Positions 1 to 10,534 of a DNA stretch of 64,000 nt are shown here, piece after piece. The position numbers were made by a program, and so were the translations under genes. How positions within the stretch are numbered: position 1 is the stretch's first letter; each line of letters opens with the position of its first letter. Source of the DNA: Leishmania mexicana MHOM/GT/2001/U1103. Its lineage: Eukaryota; Euglenozoa; Kinetoplastea; Trypanosomatida; Trypanosomatidae. The notes below the pieces were generated by a model. The model worked only from the letters and a program-made list of their open reading frames with translations. It was not told the origin of the DNA and made no database searches. Location: the NCBI RefSeq assembly GCF_000234665.1, contig NC_018323.1, positions 472,573 to 536,572 of the forward strand. The letters run 5' to 3'.

Positions 1-699
1 GACGTGAGCTGAAGACATCGTCGACGCCTTTATTCGCCAGCTTCCCGTTTCTTTCATTGTGTCACTGGTCATCTGTCGCTGCACCCTCCTCACCCCTCCC
101 CCCTCCCCTTGCCTGCATCCCGTCCTCACGCACACACACGCACAGGCGCGGGTGCCTTCCTGTGCACACAGAAAAATAATAGCCACACAAGTGCGCAGAG
201 GGAGAGACGGAGACCTCTATAGAGAGATAGACCTGCGCAGACTCGCGTCCACGCACATTTCGATTTATTGGCGCGTGTGTGTCCTGCGGGCCCAATCAAG
301 CAAGCACTGCGCCTCAACCCTCATCGCACCGCAGTGCCCCGCCTTTTGTCTTTCACGCGTCGCGACGACGACGACAACAACAAGCAGAGCAGAGAGCATT
401 CGGCCAAAAAGAAATACGCAACGTTCTCGCGGGAGAGCGCGGGTGTGCTGACTGGCCGTCTTGGCATTGTAGGCCAGAACTGCCACCCGACATCGACTGC
501 CGCTCCCCCCCCCACCACCACAACCACCACCACCCTTCCTCGCCCTTTTATTCTCCCTGGCACCGCATCCGGTAGCATTGCATCACGCGCACGCGCTGGG
601 CAGCGCACTTCGGGTCTTTTTCCGGTTTCTTCTTTGCTTCTGGCACGTTTCACGTGTATAGGTCTAACCCTGTGTGCCCGTGTTTGAGCATCGAAAAGG
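1..699. other. Intergenic spacer and 5' UTR of the RING giant
   Basis: No gene is supported here. The stretch holds CA-rich and C-rich runs, a short GACGAC run near 360-385 and several pyrimidine tracts. All three forward frames are broken or made of low-complexity residues. It probably contains the 3' UTR end of a gene lying to the left and the 5' UTR of the gene starting at 700. Confidence 0.6.
614..661 (+). promoter_or_regulatory. Candidate trans-splice acceptor for the RING giant
   Basis: A T/C-rich run (about 614-641) is followed by the first AG at 660-661, 38 nt before the ATG at 700. Spacing and composition fit the trypanosomatid spliced-leader addition signal. This is inferred from sequence only. 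Confidence 0.5.
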
Positions 700-3600
700 A
701 TGGCGGGGCTGCAGTCAGAGAACATCTCCATCAACTCCACGCGGCTGCCGGAGCAGAGCACGTCAGATAAGGATATCTGCGTGTTCTGCCTCCGCCGCGC
801 CACCCCCTCCGCCTCCGACCCGCATGCGCCGCTCTTCCCCTTCTTCTCTCTCGTCGACTGCCGCCACTACGCATGCCAGCCGTGCGCGCTCGTCCACTGC
901 GACAATGCTGGCCGACGCATCTTCTGCCCCAAGTGCCACTGCGTCTCTCGACTGGCGCAGTCGGGTCGGCGGCGCACGCGCAGCGCCGCAGCGGCCACCG
1001 ACGCCGATGTAGACCGCGTATCCATCGACGACGGCGTGTCGTCCACCCGGTCTCGCCGCACCCGCACTGGCACGACGCCACACCGCAGTGCTCTAAAGGG
1101 TAAGAGCGGGACCTTGAAGCGGCGCGCCAGCTCGGTTCAGTTTCCGGCCAATCCAACGACATCCATCGTGCCTGGAGACGGCGTCAGCATCGCGAGCAGC
1201 GCAGTGGCGGTCCCATCAGAAGGCGACAGAGCCGGTGAGCAGCACGATCAGCGCAGGGCGTCGTCGCCCTTAACCCAGGAGGCCGTTGACGCGCTCCCGC
1301 TCGACCCAGTGGAAGCACGGCGTCGACGGACTCGCGAGCAGCAGCAGCAGCAGCAGCTCCGCTCCGCTGAAGCCGCGGCTAAGGCAGAGAAGGCAGTAGG
1401 CCTGTACGCTATCACAGCCGCGCCCCCGCCGAAGGTGGCGCCCCCTCCGCCATCTGCCTCCGCCGCCTCGGGCACCGCCACCAACGAAGGCTTCAAGAAA
1501 GCAAAGGACCGCTCGCGCTCGCAGCCGGTGCCGAAGCTCCCATACACAATCCTGGAACCGAAGGAGGAGTACCCGGTGCCCCCTCCGCTGGTGCTGCACA
1601 CGGTAGAGGAGGAAGAGACACATGCCCCTGCCGCTACTGGCGACAAGGACCGGGACCCTAAACCAGTGCTACCCGCAGCAGCAGCCGCGGATGCGGCCGC
1701 TGCAGCAACGGCCGAAGAGGATGTGAAGGCAGAGAAGGGTGCATCGGCCTTGGCGTCTGCTTCGAAGACGTCGGTGCCGCCGCGGCAGAGGGAGGATGAA
1801 GTCAAGGTAGCCATGGCGGCATCTGCGGACAAGTCGCAGACAACTGGCGTGCTGCCGCCGCCCACCGACCCCGCCGAGGAGCTCGCGCGACCGCATCAGC
1901 TACTGGACGACTGCGAGAACACCGAGGCTGAGGAGCGCGGCGTCGTTCGAGACCTCGAGGCGCACGAGCGGGCCGCCCTGATGCAGCGGATGGAGGAGGA
2001 GGACACGGCCATTCGTGCGCGCCGAGGCCTGGTGCTGGAGTTTGATTCAACACCCATCCTGCCCCAGCAACAGCAGCCAACACTGCAGAACCAGCACCCG
2101 CATCACGATAACACCGGATCCATCTCCTTGGTCGACTTCTCCGACCAGGTCAGCGTCACCTCCGACGACGAGCTGTCGCAGCGGGCATCTGGGCACAAGT
2201 CGGCCACCCGCAGTAACAGTACAAGTCGTCGGCGACGTCGCACCTCTGTCAACGGCGCCTCAGAGCTGCGACCACAGCCGCATGAAAACATGGCTGGCGA
2301 ACTAGACGCGAGGGTAGAGAAGGGTGGTCAGGCGACCGCTGCCGGCACTCCTGGCGATGCTCTCTCCAGTGCCGCGAAGTCCGTCGCAGGCTCGGGCTCG
2401 GCCGAGAACACGCTCTCGCCCATAAACGCCGCCCGCCAAGGCCGGGTCTCGGCAGGCGAGCAGGTCGACGATGGCGGCAAAGTCATCGCGGCCAGAGCGG
2501 CGGAGGCGGAGGCGGAGGCGGAGGCGGAGGCCAAAGCCAAGGAAGAAGCCGAAGCCGCTCGTGCAGCGGCGGAGGCCGAAGCGCATGCCGAAGTAATTCG
2601 AACTGCGGAAGAGGCCAGGGCTCTCGCAGAAGGGCAGGAAAGGGCACGGCAGCGGCAGTTGCAACGTGAAGCAGCCGAAGAAGCAGCCGAGCAGAAGCGG
2701 CAACAGCAGCGACAGGAAGAGGAGGTGGTGCGCCAACGCCAGCAGCACGAGGAGCGGGCGGCTTTTGCTTGTCAGGCTCTGCAAGACCGCGAGGAACTTG
2801 CGCGAGAGGCGCTGGAGCAGTCTGAGGCGGCCGTGCGTGAACACTACGAACGCGGCGCTGATGAGTGGCTAACAGCGGCGTTGCCGCATGAGCTGGTGGC
2901 GCAGCGGCTGGTCCGTGCGGCAGCGGAGCACAGGCTCCAGCAGGAGCGGCAGCAGGCGCAGTTGGCCGCGGAAGAAGGCCTCAACCGAGACGAAGTGGAG
3001 GAGGCGGAGGCTAACGCGTGGTCTTGGCTGCTCTCCGGTGCCCGCGTTGACCGTGTGCTGGCGGCGACCGAGGAGGGCGACCGCGTGCAGCGAGAGTACG
3101 AAGAGCTGCGTTTGGAGCGGCTTCAGCTGCAGCTCCGTGAAGACACGGCAGAGCTTGTTCACGAAGAGGCGCACGGTCGAGCCTCATTTATCGAGTACGA
3201 GGCTGCAACGCGCAGTCTCCTGCGGAGCCACCACGCGGTGCAGCGGCAGGCGCTTGCGGAGGGCGAGCGGCAGCAGGAGGCCGAATTTTTTAAAAAGGCG
3301 GCGGCGCGCCGAGAGGCAGCACTCCGCCAGCGCTTTCAGTGGGAACTCGATGAGTTGGATGTGGAGGAGGTCGGCGGCCGCGCGATGCTGCGTGAGGTGG
3401 AGAGGGAGGAGCGGCGAACGGCGCACCTCATGTTCCTGCAAGCACTGGCGTCGATTCGGCGCAAGGAGGTGTTGGCGCAGCACGCGGCTGCCGTTGCAGA
3501 CGAGCCTGGTGGCTCCTCTGTGTTGTCCGAGGCGCCAACGATGATTGCTGCACAGACGCACCGTCGAGTGCAGCAGCGGCAGACGGATGCCGCTTTTCCG

Positions 3601-6600
3601 CTGATGATTGAAGAGGACGGAGACGGTGCCGACGCCGCCGCCGCTGATATGGCCGGAGCGGCGACGCCGCCGCAGCTCCGCACTCCGCTCATTACGGCGA
3701 AGGAGCTGGCGGAGCTGCGCGCGCGCGAAGCTTCGTACGCCGCTGAGCTGCAGGTCGCCTTGGAACGCCTGCGGGAAGCTGAGCGGCGTGTTGCGGAGGA
3801 GGCGGCCATCCGTGCGCAAGCGGAACAGGAGCGCCAAGCGGCGCACGCTGAGTCGCAGCGCCTCGTACGGGAAGCCGAGCAGCGGGCCGAGCAGCGCATC
3901 CACGAAGCACGCGATGCGGCAGAGCAGCTGCTGCAGGCGCAGCTTGCCGACTTGCGCGATGAGGCGGTCCGCCGTGCTGAGCACGCGGCAGTCATGCAGG
4001 CCCTCGCTGAGGAAGAGCAGCGAGCGGTCTTAGAGGCGAAGCTGCAGGCTGCGCAGCGTCAGTTGGACGAGGCGCAGCAGCGGGCACAGGAGGAGGTGCG
4101 TCGCGCGCGCGCAGACGCGGCGGAGATGGCAGCCGCGGACGCCGCCCGTGCGGCCCGCGAAGCCCAGCGCCGCGACGAAGAGTGGCAAGAACGGTGCCGC
4201 GCGGAACACCTCCTGCGGCTAGCTGAGCAGGAGCGTGAAAAGGAGGAAGCGGTCCGTCGCCTTGCCGAAATCGAGGCGCGCGCCGCAGAGGCGGTGCGAC
4301 TGGCGCGCGAGGAAGCTGCACGGACCACAGCGGAGGCGCAGGAGCGGCTGGGGGAAATGGAGCGGAGGCAGCAAGCGCGGGAGGCGGAGGTGCAGTCCGC
4401 GGCGCAGCGCGTGCGTAGTGCACGGGACAGCCTGCGTGCGTTCGACTCGAGCGCTCAATCATCGCGGTACGCGACCCCATTCAGAGCGGTGGTACCAGGG
4501 CAGAGACGGCCAACAAGCAGCAGCAGCCATAGGGCGCCAAGCCTCGTCGCAGTCTCCTCCGCCCACGCCACCCACACGGCGGGATCTGTGGCAGCGCAAG
4601 CGTCTGTGCACACTCCCCTGCAAACCCCGCCGCTGGTTCCGTCCTCGTCCCGCACATCCTCGGCGATGCGCCGTCAGCCGTCGGCGCAGTCACCGACGCC
4701 GCACGTTGCCGCAAGGGCACCAGCAGCAGGGACGGCAGCATCCTTCGCCCCATCTGACACGACACCCCCAAGGGTGATTATCAGCTCACAGCACACACCT
4801 CTCTCTCCGGCAGTCGCACCGGGCCTCGGGCGCAGCGGAGCTGCCGTGCCGTCGTCCTCCGCGTCCGCTGCCGGCGCCACCAGCCTTGCCGCGATGGACC
4901 CGGCGGATATCATTCGCGCCGCCATCCGCTCTGCCGTGCAGGAAATCGTCGAGGCGCAGCAACGGACCCAAACACTGCAGGATCGCGCCGAGCAGAACGT
5001 CGAGCTCAGCGAGCGCCGCTATCACCGCCGCCAAAGCGATCGCCTGCGTGCCGAACGCGACGTCGCGGTCATCGAGTCCTCTTACGCTGCGAGTGAAGTG
5101 GACGAGAGCGAGGCGCGGCACCAGCGCCGGTGGGCATGGTCCCAGCAACCGCAGCAGCGGACCCGGCACCGCCAGCCGGTGCGCGGCGACGAGCGCGACA
5201 GCCGCATCGCGGCCTCGCGCATGTCAGAGGAGCGCCTGCAGTCGGCTCGCTCCTCTCGAGGCGACTACGCACAAGAGGTGAGCGAAAGCCCGTGGACGCG
5301 CAGCTCGTCCTCGCCTGCATTACACCTGTCACCGGCAGGCGCACCACTGTCAACCGCAGCCCCTGTCGCCGCAGCCCGCTCGGTAAGCAGCAACACGTTG
5401 CCCAGCACGTCGTCTGTGTACTTCGACAACAGCTACCGGCCCTCGGCGGCCGCACTCGGGGCGGCGCACCAGCGTTACGGGCGCAACGGGTGCGATTACG
5501 CCGCCGTCCCGCAGCAGCAGCAGCAGCGCCTGGCATCCTTTGCGCCATACAGCTCGGCGTCTCGAGTTCTCTTCGCACCTCGTGTGGTGCATCAGGCCCG
5601 CGAGGCGTGGGCTGCCGAGGACGGCGAGTTCAGCTACGCACAGCGCATGCATCTCGGGGTCGGTGCGCACGCCTACTCGCACGTCGCCTTTCAGCAGCAA
5701 CAGCGGTACGCCACTGGAGCCCCTCAGCCTCTTCCTCGACAGCCGCTTCTTCAGACCGTCGGCGTCACCGCGGCAGTCCCTTCCGTGGCGCACGCCTACA
5801 ACGAGCCAGAGCCGCTCCCGCCAGCGCCGGCGGCGATGGAATACTCGCCGCCGCCTCGCCGTAGCACCACACGCGCCGCAGCAGAGGCGGTGCCACAGCA
5901 ACAGCATCAGCCCGCAGGTGCAGACTCTAACGTGGATTGTGGTGGCGGCATCGGCGCACTTCCGGAGCCAAGCCGCATGTGTCCACGCTGCTACCGCACA
6001 GACACCACCTCCCCATGCTGGCGTTGCGGCGAGATGATCTGCAGGCACTGCGGGTTACCGCCCGGCTCAGCGCGGAAGCTGTGCTGCACCGCGCACCACC
6101 GCGCGCAGCTGCGTGAATTTACGCGGCGCAAGACCTACGAGAGCGGCAAGGCGGCCACCGCCGTCGGAGCTGGCAAGGTGCCGTCGCCCCCGCCGCCTCA
6201 GCAGCAGCAACAGCGTCTTCGCGGAGAGCAGCAGGTGCAGACTTCCTTTGCTTCCTCAACAGCCAGCGCTCGAACCCACGATGCTGCGCACTTTGCAGAT
6301 GAGCCGGCAGTCCGGCTCGACGTGGGCACGTCACCGCTCACAAGCATGTCGCCACCGCCCATGATATCCCCGTCGGCGTACCGGGTACCGGAGCAGCGTG
6401 AGCGGCAGCAACAGCTACCACAAGCGCAGCCACACTACCCTACTGGTTACCAAGCCTTCACGATGGCGGGGCCGGCGGCACCGCCACAGCAGCCAATATA
6501 TTCGCCAGGCTACCATCCAGCCGCAGCGGCGTACCCCTACGCGTACTCACACCCAACGCCGCAGCCGCATCAGTTGCCGCCCCACCAGCTGCCATTCTAC

Positions 6601-8667
6601 GCCGACAGCGAGAGACCCCATACGATGCGGCCACCGCTGGACCCGTATGTGCAGCCATTCGGCCAGCCGCAGCCCTATGCTCCATTCGGTTACTCGGTTC
6701 GTGCCGCGACGGCTGCGCTGGGGAGCGCTACGACTGCCGCTGACTTTGCAGCACCTATCACTGTGCCCGAGGCGCAGCGACAGCAGGGGACGGCAGTCGT
6801 GGCAGCAGAGGCTTTGGCAGCACATGAACTGTCTCCGCCCGCGAGCCGAGCGGCGGCTTTCAGTGTCGTCGCCATGCCTCATGCTTTGCCTGCAGGGCTA
6901 ACCCAGTCACCGCCACCACCCTCGGCACTGCCTCCGTCGCAGCAGGAAGAAGCACGTGAGGTCATGGCTCTTCGTGACGCTGAGGGCGGCGCCATGGCTG
7001 AGGCAACGGCACCCGCAGCGGCAGCTGTGAATGGCACACCGGATGCGCAAGTGCAGCGGCATCCGCCTGCGTCGACGCGGGACCATGAGGACCGCGCAAA
7101 TGTGGAGGCGAAGCAGCCAGCGGCGGCTGAAAACCTTACCTTGCCGAACGCGACCGTAGCTGCAGCTGTAGCCGGATCGGCGGCAGCAGACGCAAGTCTG
7201 CCCGGTAGCGCACCGGAGAAGCAGGGCGGTACGACTACACACGGGGATGCTGGGTCGACCCCGGATGGCGGCGCGGCGGCGGCGGCGGCGGTTCTTGAGG
7301 AGCCCAAGACGGAGCGAAAGAAGACATTCCCGGCATTTTTCGTGTCGCTCGGCGACGGCGGCGACGCTGCGGAGCCGCGCCGGCCGAAGCCTCCGACGCC
7401 GCGGAACTTTGTGCCAAGCCAGTTGGTGCCGCCGCCGCCGCCGAGGAAGCAGCAGCGGAGGACCTTACCGTATGGTATGCTACTCACGTCGCAGAACCGC
7501 AATGGTTGGCAGTCGGCGCATCGCCAGCATCAGTCCCGCAAACTCTCTCCGCTTCACGCCCACGAAATGAACTGCGCACGTAATAGTCGCAAGAGCGTCA
7601 GCCCCTGTCGTGGCTTTGGGGCGCAGCGCCGCCAGCGGCACACGTCCCCCAGCCCGTACGAGCAAGCCCCAAAGGTCAGCGGCGCAAGAGATGGACCGAG
7701 GAAGACGCCGTCCCACCCGCCATCGAAGCAGCCGCAGCGGCCGCATGTCCATGCTAACGACACGGTAGCCTCCATGACGAAGTCCATTAAGTCCTACATC
7801 AAGTCCCTCTCTCCCATGGTTGTGGTGGATGAGTCCGGCGCTGCGGTCGTGTACGAGGACGTACACAAGGTGGAGTCGAACAACCCCTGGATGCAGCAGC
7901 AGCCGCAGCAGCGACCACAGGAGTGGAGCGCCACCGCCACCCCAGCTGCCCATGACATCTACCTCCGTAGCGGCGGCGTCAGAGGCGTTGTGGCCGAAGC
8001 AGAGCGCAACCACCCTGAGTCGAGCCATGATCAGAGCAAGGCGGGCCTCTATTACGTCGACGCACCATCGCAACCGCATGATTCCTTGTCGCACCAGCAC
8101 CAGCACCAGCGCTCGTCCCACAGTGACTCCTACTACCCGTACTTCACGTCCTCCGGTGCGACAAGTGAGACGCAGTCTCAGCCTCCTCAGCAACAGCTGC
8201 AGCAGCACCTGTACGCGCCACCACAGTCGCACATACCAGCTCAAACCTCCTATGCTGCCCCGTTCGTGGATCGCCGTGTGCCGACGCTTGCAGAGCTCGA
8301 GAAACGCCTGCAGCAGCTGCGGATCGTGGACGAGTACGAGGCTGCTCAGTACCATCGGCGTCAAGCGCAGCACGCGCACCACCAACAGCAGCAGCGCATT
8401 CACGTGCTTCTTCACACCCCCGGAGCAGTGGCTGTGGGCGGCAACACCGGGGCGTTCGTGACGGCATCCTCGTGTGCCGCTCGTGAACTAGTACAGCCGC
8501 AACAGCGACGCCACAACAGCGCAACAGGGGGGCACCCGCAGCAGCGCACAGTGTCGCCGCCGTGGCGAACGGACCTTAACTCGAGTCCGGTGCGACCGCG
8601 GTGGGACATCAGTCAGCCTCGCTCACCCATCTATCACCCGGCGCCAGCAACGATGACTGGAAATTGA
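700..8667 (+). CDS. Giant RING-finger coiled-coil protein, function unknown
   Basis: This 2655-residue protein is not recognised as a named family. Residues 27-79 form a canonical C3HC4 RING pattern: C27-x2-C30, C54-x-H56, C59-x2-C62 and C76-x2-C79. RING fingers usually recruit ubiquitin-conjugating enzymes, so an E3 ligase role is possible but inferred. A long Glu/Ala/Arg/Gln-rich coiled coil runs from about 600 to 1250, with an imperfect six-base repeat coding EAEAEA at its start. Residues 1761-1799 hold a second Cys/His cluster (CxxC at 1761, 1773 and 1781, then CC-x2-H at 1795-1799) that probably binds zinc. The rest is Pro/Gln/Ala-rich, with many Gln runs and a Tyr/Pro-rich block near 1900-2000. 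A short coiled segment lies near residue 2530. The architecture suggests a cytoskeletal or scaffold protein. The ATG at 700 follows a good splice acceptor. Confidence 0.85.
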   Translation: MAGLQSENISINSTRLPEQSTSDKDICVFCLRRATPSASDPHAPLFPFFSLVDCRHYACQPCALVHCDNAGRRIFCPKCHCVSRLAQSGRRRTRSAAAATDADVDRVSIDDGVSSTRSRRTRTGTTPHRSALKGKSGTLKRRASSVQFPANPTTSIVPGDGVSIASSAVAVPSEGDRAGEQHDQRRASSPLTQEAVDALPLDPVEARRRRTREQQQQQQLRSAEAAAKAEKAVGLYAITAAPPPKVAPPPPSASAASGTATNEGFKKAKDRSRSQPVPKLPYTILEPKEEYPVPPPLVLHTVEEEETHAPAATGDKDRDPKPVLPAAAAADAAAAATAEEDVKAEKGASALASASKTSVPPRQREDEVKVAMAASADKSQTTGVLPPPTDPAEELARPHQLLDDCENTEAEERGVVRDLEAHERAALMQRMEEEDTAIRARRGLVLEFDSTPILPQQQQPTLQNQHPHHDNTGSISLVDFSDQVSVTSDDELSQRASGHKSATRSNSTSRRRRRTSVNGASELRPQPHENMAGELDARVEKGGQATAAGTPGDALSSAAKSVAGSGSAENTLSPINAARQGRVSAGEQVDDGGKVIAARAAEAEAEAEAEAKAKEEAEAARAAAEAEAHAEVIRTAEEARALAEGQERARQRQLQREAAEEAAEQKRQQQRQEEEVVRQRQQHEERAAFACQALQDREELAREALEQSEAAVREHYERGADEWLTAALPHELVAQRLVRAAAEHRLQQERQQAQLAAEEGLNRDEVEEAEANAWSWLLSGARVDRVLAATEEGDRVQREYEELRLERLQLQLREDTAELVHEEAHGRASFIEYEAATRSLLRSHHAVQRQALAEGERQQEAEFFKKAAARREAALRQRFQWELDELDVEEVGGRAMLREVEREERRTAHLMFLQALASIRRKEVLAQHAAAVADEPGGSSVLSEAPTMIAAQTHRRVQQRQTDAAFPLMIEEDGDGADAAAADMAGAATPPQLRTPLITAKELAELRAREASYAAELQVALERLREAERRVAEEAAIRAQAEQERQAAHAESQRLVREAEQRAEQRIHEARDAAEQLLQAQLADLRDEAVRRAEHAAVMQALAEEEQRAVLEAKLQAAQRQLDEAQQRAQEEVRRARADAAEMAAADAARAAREAQRRDEEWQERCRAEHLLRLAEQEREKEEAVRRLAEIEARAAEAVRLAREEAARTTAEAQERLGEMERRQQAREAEVQSAAQRVRSARDSLRAFDSSAQSSRYATPFRAVVPGQRRPTSSSSHRAPSLVAVSSAHATHTAGSVAAQASVHTPLQTPPLVPSSSRTSSAMRRQPSAQSPTPHVAARAPAAGTAASFAPSDTTPPRVIISSQHTPLSPAVAPGLGRSGAAVPSSSASAAGATSLAAMDPADIIRAAIRSAVQEIVEAQQRTQTLQDRAEQNVELSERRYHRRQSDRLRAERDVAVIESSYAASEVDESEARHQRRWAWSQQPQQRTRHRQPVRGDERDSRIAASRMSEERLQSARSSRGDYAQEVSESPWTRSSSSPALHLSPAGAPLSTAAPVAAARSVSSNTLPSTSSVYFDNSYRPSAAALGAAHQRYGRNGCDYAAVPQQQQQRLASFAPYSSASRVLFAPRVVHQAREAWAAEDGEFSYAQRMHLGVGAHAYSHVAFQQQQRYATGAPQPLPRQPLLQTVGVTAAVPSVAHAYNEPEPLPPAPAAMEYSPPPRRSTTRAAAEAVPQQQHQPAGADSNVDCGGGIGALPEPSRMCPRCYRTDTTSPCWRCGEMICRHCGLPPGSARKLCCTAHHRAQLREFTRRKTYESGKAATAVGAGKVPSPPPPQQQQQRLRGEQQVQTSFASSTASARTHDAAHFADEPAVRLDVGTSPLTSMSPPPMISPSAYRVPEQRERQQQLPQAQPHYPTGYQAFTMAGPAAPPQQPIYSPGYHPAAAAYPYAYSHPTPQPHQLPPHQLPFYADSERPHTMRPPLDPYVQPFGQPQPYAPFGYSVRAATAALGSATTAADFAAPITVPEAQRQQGTAVVAAEALAAHELSPPASRAAAFSVVAMPHALPAGLTQSPPPPSALPPSQQEEAREVMALRDAEGGAMAEATAPAAAAVNGTPDAQVQRHPPASTRDHEDRANVEAKQPAAAENLTLPNATVAAAVAGSAAADASLPGSAPEKQGGTTTHGDAGSTPDGGAAAAAAVLEEPKTERKKTFPAFFVSLGDGGDAAEPRRPKPPTPRNFVPSQLVPPPPPRKQQRRTLPYGMLLTSQNRNGWQSAHRQHQSRKLSPLHAHEMNCARNSRKSVSPCRGFGAQRRQRHTSPSPYEQAPKVSGARDGPRKTPSHPPSKQPQRPHVHANDTVASMTKSIKSYIKSLSPMVVVDESGAAVVYEDVHKVESNNPWMQQQPQQRPQEWSATATPAAHDIYLRSGGVRGVVAEAERNHPESSHDQSKAGLYYVDAPSQPHDSLSHQHQHQRSSHSDSYYPYFTSSGATSETQSQPPQQQLQQHLYAPPQSHIPAQTSYAAPFVDRRVPTLAELEKRLQQLRIVDEYEAAQYHRRQAQHAHHQQQQRIHVLLHTPGAVAVGGNTGAFVTASSCAARELVQPQQRRHNSATGGHPQQRTVSPPWRTDLNSSPVRPRWDISQPRSPIYHPAPATMTGN
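2500..2531 (+). repeat. GGAGGC hexamer tandem repeat inside the coiled coil
   Basis: About five copies of a six-base GC-rich unit encode an alternating Glu-Ala run. The unit keeps the reading frame, so copy-number change would lengthen or shorten the helix without breaking the gene. Confidence 0.8.
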
Positions 8668-10534
8668 AAGTCGGCGAGTCAGCCTGTGCACATGTATCGG
8701 TGTGAAGGTCGCGGCCGACGATGGTGCTGATACCGCCATGTGAGAGCGTTGCCCAGTTAGGTCGTCGCGGGTGCGCTCCTCCCCCCCCCCCTCTCTTTTG
8801 CCGTAGCGTGCGCTAGACACCGTCCCTTTGTTGCGTTTCTGCTTAGTGTTTGGCTACTCAATGCTTTACTGGTTGACGTGACCGGGGCCGCACGCTGCAG
8901 CTCGCTCGCGCAATGTTTCCCCTTCCCTTCCGTGCGTCTCCTCCCTCTCCTCCGCCAGTTGTGTGGGCATCCCTCCTCGTGTGTGTGTGTATGTGTGGTT
9001 GGGGTACACGTGGATGACGCTCTCGATCCATCGAATCGCGCGAAGACAAAAAGCATGCAGGTGGATGCCCCGGTCCTCCCCCTTTCCGTGTCGCTCTCCC
9101 TTCTCTCTCCTGTTCTTTTTACATTTGCCTCGATGTCGGATTTCTTGTTTCCCTTTTTGGCTTCGTTTTTTCTCCGGCGCGCTGCGTCTCCCCCTCCCCC
9201 GCCCACAGCGAAGCGCATTAGATGACACCGCACGACAGGAACACGCAAGCACGTTCACGTCGTGGCATGCGTGTTTCTCCGCACACACACACACACGAGG
9301 AGGGGGGAGGGGGAAACCATCGGGGGCAGGGAGTTGAGCACTGCTTCACCCAATCACCCATGCACCCTCCCTCCCTCCCCCCTCTCTCTCGTCGCACCAC
9401 TTTCTTTTGCTTTTTTATTCTCTTTTCCTTTTCGCCATAGACAAGTTTACATGTGTGATGTTAACCCGGCATTCCAACAGGGGGCATGGATGGACGGACA
9501 ACGATCGCGGCTTTGACGCGAAGCTGGTGAAATGGTGCGACCACCGTGGGCACCACCAATCACCACCACGCGCCTCAACGTCAGCGACGGACGATTTTTT
9601 TTTGTTGTTCGGTGTGTGTACGTGTACGTGTATGTGTGTCTGTATTAGGCATGTGGGGGTAGGTGCACGTCAGCCGTGATGATGGCAGGGTGACCAGCCG
9701 AAAGGATGCTGGTGGGCGTGCCTGTTGTTGTTTCGGTCGCTTTCTGTTGTTCTGGTGTTGTGACCTTCCTGTCTCTCGTTTCTTTTTCTGCCCTTTCCCT
9801 TCCTCCTCTTCCCTCCCCCAACGAGACCCGCCACCGCCACTGCCGCCCGGTGATGCCCCACTCTCCCCCCCCTCTCCCCCTCTCGAATGATAGAGCTGAT
9901 AGCGCTGTGAGGCGGACGTACGCGACGGCGTCTCGAGAGTCGCGCGCACGCTCATGTGTGTGTGTGTGTGTGTCTAAGCAAGCTACTCTCGGTTGTGTTG
10001 TGAAATAGGTGGGTGCAGAGTCTCCCCCCTCCCCTTTACTGCTCTTCACGCGAGCTCGAGGGCCACTGTTCCACCATGAAGAGCATCACCAGCAGCAGCA
10101 GCAGCACCTGGTCCCCATCCACGGAGGGAGAGACGCGTGTGAATCGCCGAGATCGGTGTTTCCTCACACGCCTCCCTCTCTCCCTTTCTTTCACACACAC
10201 ACACACACACAGCGCATCCCTGTGGCGCTCCCTGCTGCTCATGTGATCTGCCATGCCGTGCACCGCGCTCCCACCCCCTTCTATTGTCCATTGCTGCATC
10301 TCTGGCGTACGCCCACGTGTCGACTCAGCAGTCTTCCTTCTCCCCTCGCCCTCTCCCCCTCCCCCTCCCCTGGTGAATCCCTCACCACACATCAGATCAC
10401 GCAAGCGTTTCCGTTTTCTTCTCCCTCTCTCTCGAACACACACATACACGTACATACGTAGGTACGCCCCAAGGTCAAGGACAGCACCCCGCCCCCCCCC
10501 CTCTCTCTCTCCCCCCTCCCACCTCCGCGCAACC
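8668..10534. other. Intergenic spacer, 1.9 kb, no gene seen
   Basis: The spacer contains pyrimidine-rich blocks, a CA run near 9281-9296, a TG run near 9954-9973, a CA run near 10191-10211 and a C/T block just before 10535. Open frames here consist of low-complexity residues and lack protein-like composition. It presumably holds the 3' UTR of the RING giant and the 5' UTR of the next gene. Confidence 0.6.
10411..10461 (+). promoter_or_regulatory. Candidate trans-splice acceptor for the 369-aa gene
   Basis: A pyrimidine tract (10411-10433) is followed by a short CA/TA stretch and AG at 10460-10461. This gives a 5' UTR of about 73 nt before the ATG at 10535. The acceptor excludes the longer upstream open frame beginning at a non-ATG codon. 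Confidence 0.5.
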
